Assembly: GCA_004294195.1 (NCBI GenBank)
Contig: REAQ01000284.1
Span: 1 to 10,961 of the forward strand
Length of the DNA stretch: 10,961 nucleotides
Source: Sphingobacteriales bacterium
GTDB taxonomy: Bacteria > Bacteroidota > Bacteroidia > Chitinophagales > Chitinophagaceae
Direction: 5' to 3'
Part shown: positions 7,167-10,961 of the stretch, one piece after another
Layout: the number at the start of each line of letters is the position of its first letter
Position numbering within the stretch: the first letter of the stretch is position 1
Translations under genes and position numbers: made by a program
Notes under the pieces: model-generated
What the model was told of the DNA's origin: nothing
Databases searched by the model: none
What the model saw: the letters and a program-made list of their open reading frames with translations, nothing else

Positions 7167-7937
7167 CTAGACTTTCTTCAGTAAGGTTCGGTTAAATATT
7201 TCCGTCAGTTTCTGTTTGGTGTGCATGGGGAAATCACCCTTCATCATCCAGTCGTAATACTGCGGTTCCTGTTTCAGCACGTCGGCAACGGAACGCCCTT
7301 TGTGTTTTCCGAAATTAAAGACTTCTACGCCATTTTCAAATATGAATCGTCTGGCGAAGTCAACGATAGGTTCTTCGCCGAGGAATTTGATGATGGCATC
7401 AACGTCTTTTCCAATATTGGGATAACGCTCCACTTGCGCTGCCAGGACTTCCCAGGTAGCTTCCGCATCTGCTTCGGCACTATGGGCATTGTCCAGGGAC
7501 TTATTGCAGTAGAATTTGTATGCGGCAGATAAGGTCCGGGGTTCCATCACATGAAAAATTTTCTGCACATCCAGCATACGGTGAGTAGTAAGGTCAAGGG
7601 TGAGGCCGGCGCGGAGAAATTCCTCCATGAGCAGGGGCCAATCAAAGCGGTTTGAATTGTACCCGGCGAGGTCACAATGCTCTATAAACTGTTTGAATTC
7701 ATTGGCTACATTCCTAAAAGGAGGGGCATCTTTTACCATTTCATCGCTGATCCCGTGGATCTTGGCCGCCGCTTCAGGAATCTTCATTTCGGGATTGATC
7801 AGCTTGCGCTTCACTGTTTTGGAGCCATCGGTATTGATTTTGACTATCGCAATTTCTACGATGCGGTCAACAGCAAGGTTGGTTCCGGTAGTTTCCAGGT
7901 CAAGGACGGCAATTGGTCTTACTAATTGGATATTCAT
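7167..7937 (-). CDS. DnaQ-like 3'-5' exonuclease (DEDDh) with ExoX-like C-terminal domain
   Basis: This 256-residue nuclease carries the DEDDh exonuclease fold in residues 8-170. Motif I is LDLETTG (Asp13, Glu15), motif II NSNRFDWPLL (Asp99) and motif III HSAEADAEAT (His152, Asp157), so the full catalytic set is present. Residues of about 203-245 (FNFGKHKGRSVADVL, YYDWMMKGDF) resemble the small C-terminal domain found in exodeoxyribonuclease X and related proteins. Known relatives trim 3' ends of DNA in proofreading or repair. There is no polymerase or GIY-YIG domain. It is the first gene of the - strand run. I found no good TAnnTTTG box upstream, and a Shine-Dalgarno sequence is absent. Whether it acts on DNA or RNA cannot be told from sequence. 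Confidence 0.92.
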   Translation of the reverse strand: MNIQLVRPIAVLDLETTGTNLAVDRIVEIAIVKINTDGSKTVKRKLINPEMKIPEAAAKIHGISDEMVKDAPPFRNVANEFKQFIEHCDLAGYNSNRFDWPLLMEEFLRAGLTLDLTTHRMLDVQKIFHVMEPRTLSAAYKFYCNKSLDNAHSAEADAEATWEVLAAQVERYPNIGKDVDAIIKFLGEEPIVDFARRFIFENGVEVFNFGKHKGRSVADVLKQEPQYYDWMMKGDFPMHTKQKLTEIFNRTLLKKV

Positions 7938-8113
7938 GCATTGGAGGTATAAGGCGCAAACTTCGACAAAAAAATGCTTTAATCCCCTGCCACTGGTACA
8001 AAAAAGCCGGGAGGGTCAAAAAAAGCGAAAAAAATCTTTCCTGTTAACGATTTGACCTTCTTTAAGTTACTACAAAACCCGTGTTAAATTCAGGTTTGCA
8101 CACGTAAACTTGC

Positions 8114-8144
8114 TTGCAAATTCGGCGTAGATTTACTTACTTTG
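8114..8144 (+). promoter_or_regulatory. Candidate promoter of the small lipoprotein gene
   Basis: TTACTTTG at 8137-8144 is one mismatch from the Bacteroidota -7 box TAnnTTTG, or equally TACTTTG with one base fewer. TTG at 8114-8116 lies 20 bases upstream and could be the -33 element. A start near 8151 would give a leader of about 85 bases and, with the terminator at 8396-8420, a transcript of about 270 bases. Confidence 0.5.
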
Positions 8145-8164
8145 TATCCTCTCGCTCCGATACC

Positions 8165-8217
8165 TTTTGAATCCTCCATTTATCCGCCTCCAACGAGCCT
8201 TTCAGGCTGATTCAAAA
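8165..8217 (+). promoter_or_regulatory. Foldable 5' leader of the small lipoprotein mRNA
   Basis: TTTTGAATC (8165-8173) pairs perfectly over 9 bases with GATTCAAAA (8209-8217). Inside, AGCCT (8196-8200) and AGGCT (8204-8208) form a 5-base hairpin with loop TTC, and it stacks directly on the 3' arm of the outer stem. A 22-base single-stranded C/T-rich bulge (8174-8195) remains on the 5' side. The structure ends 19 bases before the ATG. It may stabilise the message or regulate translation. It matches no riboswitch I recognise. Confidence 0.45.
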
Positions 8218-8236
8218 CATTTCAAATTACCACAAA

Positions 8237-8365
8237 ATGAAAAGGTTAATTTTAGCTTTCGTACTCGTGACAACTGTTACCCTCATGATGACTTCCTGTA
8301 CAACCGCTAAGAGCAGCGCCCGCGGAGGCTGCCAGTCCACAAAAGGTATGATTGGTTACAGGTAA
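8237..8365 (+). CDS. Small lipoprotein, 42 residues
   Basis: ATG 8237 to TAA 8363-8365 encodes 42 residues. It opens with a basic MKRL, a hydrophobic core (LILAFVLVTTVTLMM) and a lipobox-like MTSC, which would put the lipidated cysteine at position 21. The mature peptide would then be only 22 residues: CTTAKSSARGG followed by CQSTKGMIGYR. A second cysteine at 32 could form a disulfide or bind something. It stands alone, with its own promoter-like box, a foldable leader and a strong terminator, which supports a genuine and possibly abundant transcript. Function is unknown. The lipobox has Met rather than Leu at -3, which is unusual but occurs in Bacteroidota lipoproteins. There is no Shine-Dalgarno sequence, and the start is preceded by an A-rich stretch. 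Confidence 0.75.
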   Translation: MKRLILAFVLVTTVTLMMTSCTTAKSSARGGCQSTKGMIGYR

Positions 8366-8395
8366 GCAGTTTCACTCTCTGAACAAAACATACTG

Positions 8396-8420
8396 AGGCC
8401 GGGTTTCCGGCCTTTTTTTT
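8396..8420 (+). terminator. Rho-independent terminator of the small lipoprotein gene
   Basis: AGGCCGG (8396-8402) pairs over 7 bases with CCGGCCT (8407-8413), with loop GTTT, followed by eight T residues (8413-8420). It begins 30 bases after the stop codon. On the other strand the hairpin is not followed by a T-run, so it works only on + strand transcription. Confidence 0.92.
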
Positions 8421-8429
8421 ATTTTAGCA

Positions 8430-8500
8430 GTTGGACATTTGAACCATTGGACCGTTGGGCAATTGAACACGGCAACCTCCAACCTACAACCTTCAAACTC
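8430..8500. repeat. Octamer plus heptamer array between convergent genes
   Basis: Five octamers in register, GTTGGACA (8430), TTTGAACC (8438), ATTGGACC (8446), GTTGGGCA (8454) and ATTGAACA (8462), are followed by CGG and four heptamers, CAACCTC (8473), CAACCTA (8480), CAACCTT (8487) and CAAACTC (8494). The heptamers end two bases before the stop codon of the - strand lipoprotein gene (8503-8505). Read on that gene's sense strand they are GAGTTTG, AAGGTTG, TAGGTTG and GAGGTTG. The array follows the terminator of the + strand gene, as the array at 1849-1950 follows the E2 gene. Confidence 0.8.
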
Positions 8501-8502
8501 TT

Positions 8503-9357
8503 TTATCGCATATATCTCATCAAGGACACCGCACTGCCCTGTTTTTCACTCAAAGTGAAATAGTACTTTCCGTCATTAGTAAAGCAAATCGCCTCGCCTT
8601 GTTGTTCTAACTGATACGGCAGTGTAGTGAAGGATTTGGCAAGTACGGTGGAGATTTTTTCTCCCGGCAGTCTCATATAGAAGCGAATGGTTAAGTAATC
8701 TTTCACAGCAACACCTGAGCCATCACTCAGGATTGCCGCGCTCACCACGCCACTGTATGGCAATTCACCGGCTTTGGTGGCTATGTTTACCGTGGCTGAA
8801 CTATATGGATATTTCACTACATAAACACCAGACCTGGCGTCACGTTTGGTGAGGATATAAATGTCCAAAGATCCTGGTTCAACGATGATCGCTTCCGCAT
8901 CATGGGCTCCATCTTCGTACCTGACAGGAAATGTCTCTACCAGGATCTCGGAAGCGGAAGCGGCGGTTTCGGGAGCCCGAAGAATGTTGACGCGATCGCG
9001 TTTCTGATCGTTATCCCCGATATCTGCAATATATAGGTACCTCAGCGTGGGATCTGGCCCGCTAGCAAGGGCAAGGTCTTCCCAGTCTGTATTCACCGCC
9101 CCTTTAATGAGAAAGGTTTTCACGAGCTGCCCCTGATGGGAAAGCAAGCTCAGTTCGGGCGGATTACCGCTGTCTTCCTGCACCCAGAGCATGCCTGCGT
9201 TAAGACGGGAATCCGCAATACCGGAAGCCTCCTCCAGCACACCCGCTGCCATTGGAAAGGCAACCGGGCTGTCTGCTTCAGAAGATTCTTTCTTACAACC
9301 GGGCAATAGCCCGATCACCAATGCAACCCAAAAGACCCTTTGTTTCATCTTGTGCAT
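8503..9357 (-). CDS. Putative lipoprotein with beta-propeller-like repeats
   Basis: This 284-residue protein (281 if ATG 9348 is the true start) has a signal peptide ending in the lipobox LPGC, with Cys21 as lipidation site, followed by KKESSEADS, a typical flexible tether. The mature part has recurring strand-turn segments such as EASGIADSR (43-51), LWVQEDSGN, DWEDLA (91-96), LYIADIGDND (108-117), DAEAIIVEPGSLDIYILTK and GEAICFTNDGKYYFTLSE. They look like blades of a beta-propeller, with acidic loops that could bind metal. I cannot assign a named family or activity. Both ATG 9357 and ATG 9348 give a good signal peptide, the second leaving MKQR as the n-region. No Shine-Dalgarno sequence helps choose. 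It is divergent from ssrA and followed by a heptamer array. Confidence 0.85.
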   Translation of the reverse strand: MHKMKQRVFWVALVIGLLPGCKKESSEADSPVAFPMAAGVLEEASGIADSRLNAGMLWVQEDSGNPPELSLLSHQGQLVKTFLIKGAVNTDWEDLALASGPDPTLRYLYIADIGDNDQKRDRVNILRAPETAASASEILVETFPVRYEDGAHDAEAIIVEPGSLDIYILTKRDARSGVYVVKYPYSSATVNIATKAGELPYSGVVSAAILSDGSGVAVKDYLTIRFYMRLPGEKISTVLAKSFTTLPYQLEQQGEAICFTNDGKYYFTLSEKQGSAVSLMRYMR

Positions 9358-9401
9358 GCCAGGGTAAATATATCAAATCCGGTGGTTACCTCGGAATTCG
9401 C

Positions 9402-9409
9402 TATTTTTA
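9402..9409 (+). promoter_or_regulatory. ssrA: Candidate -7 promoter element of ssrA
   Basis: TATTTTTA matches the TAnnTTTG box at seven of eight positions and ends six bases before the first base of the mature tmRNA (9416), so transcription could start at or very near the mature 5' end. A clear -33 box was not found. Confidence 0.45.
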
Positions 9410-9415
9410 CAGACC

Positions 9416-9783
9416 GGGGCTGACCGGTTTTGACAGCATAGATCTTTGTATGTAAGCATGCAGTGCGTTGCGTAATTGGCACTTTAATCTGAATACGAAA
9501 ACTTCAAATGGCAATACACAGTATGCCATGGCTGCCTAATCAGTGATTAGCGTATCCATTATGGCCGGGTAAGCGGGCCTTCCTTTGCCAAGCTACCCCG
9601 CCCAATCAAAAAGAAGTAAGGACGCTACGGAAGAAGGCTGTGACTTCCGTCTAAGACCATCCAGCTAAGGCATCCATTGGTACGTCCGGTTCCGGTGGCT
9701 GCCCAACAATCAATGCCGGAATAAGCATGTAGAAAGCTTATGGGGAATATGTTTGGACGCGGGTTCGAATCCCGCCAGCTCCA
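9416..9783 (+). ncRNA. ssrA: tmRNA (transfer-messenger RNA)
   Basis: With SmpB, this 368-base RNA rescues ribosomes stalled on broken messages and tags the nascent chain for proteolysis. The 5' end GGGGCTG (9416-9422), followed by ACCGGTTTTGACAGC, is the usual tmRNA start. The 3' end holds a T-arm (GCGGG, TTCGAAT, CCCGC) and CAGCTCC plus discriminator A9783. The acceptor stem pairs over seven bases with one G-U. CCA is not encoded (the next bases are CTT), so it must be added enzymatically. The tag frame lies at 9510-9539. Length is close to the 363 bases of E. coli tmRNA. It is one piece, not permuted, and is followed by a strong terminator at 9806. It sits divergent to the lipoprotein gene. 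Confidence 0.97.
9510..9539 (+). other. ssrA: tmRNA tag reading frame, peptide GNTQYAMAA
   Basis: From the likely resume codon GGC (9510) the frame reads Gly-Asn-Thr-Gln-Tyr-Ala-Met-Ala-Ala and stops at TAA 9537-9539. It has the length and pattern of Bacteroidota tags of the GETNYALAA type: Gly first, then Tyr-Ala-hydrophobic-Ala-Ala at the end, which is the degradation signal recognised by ClpXP-type proteases. The exact resume codon is inferred by this match. Confidence 0.88.
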
Positions 9784-9805
9784 CTTAAGCAAGGGAGAAG
9801 CGAAA

Positions 9806-9833
9806 GGGAGAAGTTGGAAGACTTCTCCTTTTT
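9806..9833 (+). terminator. Rho-independent terminator of ssrA
   Basis: GGAGAAGT (9807-9814) pairs over 8 bases with ACTTCTCC (9821-9828), with loop TGGAAG, and a G-T pair can extend the base. TTTTT follows (9829-9833), then CTTT. It lies 23 bases after the mature tmRNA end, so a short 3' trailer must be removed before CCA addition. Confidence 0.9.
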
Positions 9834-9840
9834 CTTTAAG

Positions 9841-9934
9841 GTTATCTATGGGATGTTTCATTAGACAGCCTGGAAAAAGACACAGGCTCAACACAATGGA
9901 AAATGCCCAAAGCACGCTGTTTGGCATTTTTTTT
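9841..9934 (+). other. Structured spacer with a second terminator-like hairpin, possible small RNA
   Basis: Between the ssrA terminator and the porin gene lie two further hairpins. AGCCTG (9867-9872) pairs with CAGGCT (9883-9888) around a 10-base loop. AAAATGCC (9900-9907) pairs with GGCATTTT (9923-9930), with one bulged C and three more A-T pairs inside, and is followed by T through 9934. The second looks like an intrinsic terminator although ssrA already has one. It could end a small RNA of roughly 60-90 bases, act as a backup terminator, or be a leftover. No promoter for a separate RNA is clear. Confidence 0.35.
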
Positions 9935-9935
9935 A

Positions 9936-9942
9936 TACTTTG
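9936..9942 (+). promoter_or_regulatory. Candidate -7 element TACTTTG for the outer-membrane protein gene
   Basis: TACTTTG is the same seven-base form as the box before the small lipoprotein gene and resembles TAnnTTTG with one base fewer. Transcription would start near 9949, leaving about 26 bases before ATG 9975. It directly follows the T-run of the preceding hairpin. No -33 box is clear at the expected spacing. Confidence 0.4.
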
Positions 9943-9974
9943 GCGTAAATTTCAAGAACCCAGAACTACTATTT

Positions 9975-10961
9975 ATGAAAAGATTATTCCTGTTCATGAC
10001 CGGCTTGGCGCTGGCGCATACAGGTCTAAAAGCCCAGGAGTTGGATGAAAATCTGCCTCATGCCGGTTTGAAACTTGGTGCAAACTACTCTACGTTTAAG
10101 CTCGGAAGCAACAATCCACAGAACTATACGAATGGATGGAGAACCGGTTTTGTAGGGGGTGCGTTTTTTAATGTTCCCATCGCGAAAAGGTGGGCAATTC
10201 AGCCAGAAATTCTGTATTCGCAGATGGGCGGCTATATCAACCGTGGATCTGTTTTAGGAAATGAATTCCAGCGCTTCAGCAATCTCTCTATCCCGGTTAT
10301 GTTCAAGTATTATCTGGGTTCAGATATTCGCCTGTTATTTGGTGGTCAGGCTGATATCGTGTTACAGGCCAAGGGCCGCCTCGGTGGTGCCACTGAACAA
10401 GAAAACACGGATGATTTCCAACGTGATCATTTTGCGCTGACTGCAGGTGCAGAATACTGGCCTACCTGGAACTGGGGAATCGGTGGCCGTTACATCCATG
10501 GTATCAATGATATCACGGAAGGCGGTGTCCCTTCCCTGAAAAACCAAGGCGCTCAGATCTATGTAAGCTATCGCTTTGGTAAAAAACCAGTTCCTCCTCC
10601 ACCTCCACCGCCACCTCCGGTGCCAGTGGTTACAGATCGTGATAACGATGGTATTCCTGATACGGATGATAAATGTCCGGATGTTCCCGGCCTAGCAAAG
10701 TACCAAGGATGCCCCATCCCAGATACGGATAAAGATGGCCTCAATGATGAGACCGATAAATGTCCCACTGTTCCAGGCCTGGCCAAGTTCCAGGGTTGCC
10801 CAGACAGGGATAATGATGGTATCCAGGATTCAGAAGACAAGTGTCCTGATGTAGCCGGCCTCGCCCGCTACCAGGGATGTCCTATTCCTGATACGGATAA
10901 TGATGGTGTGAACGATGAAGAAGATAAGTGCCCAACGATCCCAGGTGTTGCTGAGAACTTC
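9975..10961 (+). CDS. Outer-membrane beta-barrel protein with TSP3 repeats (OmpA-like), 3'-truncated
   Basis: The frame is open from ATG 9975 to the window edge, 329 residues. Residues 1-20 are a signal peptide (MKRLFLFMTGLALA core, cleavage probably after LKA). Residues of about 26-202 form an outer-membrane beta-barrel of the porin type, with alternating aromatic strands and the closing strand IYVSYRFGK. A rigid linker of nine prolines (207-215) follows. From 221 come four thrombospondin type 3 repeats of the form DxDxDGxxDxxDKCP, whose Asp residues bind calcium and whose Cys residues probably pair. In Bacteroidota this layout usually continues into a C-terminal OmpA domain that grips peptidoglycan. 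That part would lie beyond 10961 and is not seen. Role: envelope anchoring or surface structure (inference). There is no Shine-Dalgarno sequence; the start is preceded by an A/T-rich leader. Confidence 0.92.
   Translation, partial: MKRLFLFMTGLALAHTGLKAQELDENLPHAGLKLGANYSTFKLGSNNPQNYTNGWRTGFVGGAFFNVPIAKRWAIQPEILYSQMGGYINRGSVLGNEFQRFSNLSIPVMFKYYLGSDIRLLFGGQADIVLQAKGRLGGATEQENTDDFQRDHFALTAGAEYWPTWNWGIGGRYIHGINDITEGGVPSLKNQGAQIYVSYRFGKKPVPPPPPPPPPVPVVTDRDNDGIPDTDDKCPDVPGLAKYQGCPIPDTDKDGLNDETDKCPTVPGLAKFQGCPDRDNDGIQDSEDKCPDVAGLARYQGCPIPDTDNDGVNDEEDKCPTIPGVAENF
10635..10961 (+). repeat. TSP3-coding repeat with a 168-base double unit
   Basis: Within the outer-membrane protein gene two different repeat types alternate: a 29-residue unit starting DRDNDGI (residues 221 and 277) and a 27-residue unit starting DTD(K/N)DG (residues 250 and 306). 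Together they make a 56-residue, 168-base double unit present once in full and a second time up to the window edge. The DNA of the two copies is clearly related but differs at many third positions, so the duplication is not recent. Confidence 0.88.

Larger units (their letters stand above)
7938..8236. other. Divergent intergenic region between the exonuclease and small lipoprotein genes
   Basis: These 299 bases hold no gene I can support. The part next to the exonuclease gene (7960-8040) is rich in A-runs, and no TAnnTTTG box was found on the - strand. The right half holds the promoter-like box at 8137-8144 and the foldable leader of the small lipoprotein gene, both listed separately. Confidence 0.6.

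Noticed and set aside
7957..7964. CAAACTTC as a - strand -7 box (GAAGTTTG) for the exonuclease gene
   Set aside because: The conserved first T is missing and there is no TTG at the proper distance. Too weak to list.
9365..9372. TAAATATA as a - strand -7 box (TATATTTA) for the lipoprotein gene
   Set aside because: It lies only 8 bases from ATG 9357, too close for a normal leader, and no -33 box is present.
9762..9800. Integration (att) site at the tmRNA 3' end
   Set aside because: tmRNA genes are frequent targets, but no integrase, direct repeat of the tmRNA end or foreign gene is visible in the window.
9625..9927. Open frame of 100 codons on the - strand
   Set aside because: It runs antisense through the 3' half of tmRNA and across its terminator. 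No export signal or family resemblance is seen.
10568..10840. Glycine- and serine-rich frame on the - strand
   Set aside because: It is the reverse of the proline linker and TSP3 repeats of the outer-membrane protein.

Overview
The window looks like ordinary chromosomal DNA from a member of the Bacteroidota, most likely a Chitinophagaceae-type bacterium (inference). Supporting signs are promoter elements of the TAnnTTTG type, starts with no Shine-Dalgarno sequence, a tmRNA whose tag (GNTQYAMAA) fits the Bacteroidota pattern, an OmpA-type protein with thrombospondin type 3 repeats, and a large S9 peptidase ending in an alpha/beta hydrolase. No phage, transposon, integrase, CRISPR or defence genes are visible.

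Layout. On the + strand, 1-436 is the 3' part of cinA and 492-1847 is a complete E2 acyltransferase of a 2-oxoacid dehydrogenase complex. A run of five - strand genes follows, read from 7937 down to 1950: a DnaQ-like exonuclease, a DPM1-like family 2 glycosyltransferase, an EamA/DMT transporter (4-base overlap with the glycosyltransferase), a secreted S9 peptidase, and an unrecognised conserved-looking protein. The first four are tightly packed (gaps of 16, -4 and 34 bases) and probably form one transcription unit. The fifth is separated by 98 bases containing an octamer array. Next comes a + strand 42-residue lipoprotein gene (8237-8365) with a foldable 5' leader and a strong intrinsic terminator, then a - strand lipoprotein gene (8503-9357). 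The tmRNA gene ssrA (9416-9783, +) has its own terminator. The window ends inside an outer-membrane beta-barrel protein with calcium-binding-type TSP3 repeats (9975 onward, +).

How the genes work together. The E2 protein belongs to central or branched-chain 2-oxoacid oxidation. The glycosyltransferase and EamA protein are translationally coupled and may make and move a lipid-linked sugar (inference). The remaining genes are largely independent housekeeping or envelope functions.

The most unusual structure is non-coding. Short tandem arrays of 7- or 8-base units begin at, or within a few bases of, four stop codons (E2, the unknown protein, the S9 peptidase and the 8503 lipoprotein). Where the unit is a heptamer it is G-rich on the sense strand of the gene it follows. 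The one behind the E2 gene is built as a 24-base higher-order repeat and has eight GGG tracts with loops of 4-6 bases, which meets the usual G-quadruplex motif. I cannot say whether this is a described repeat family. No convincing new multi-gene system is visible.
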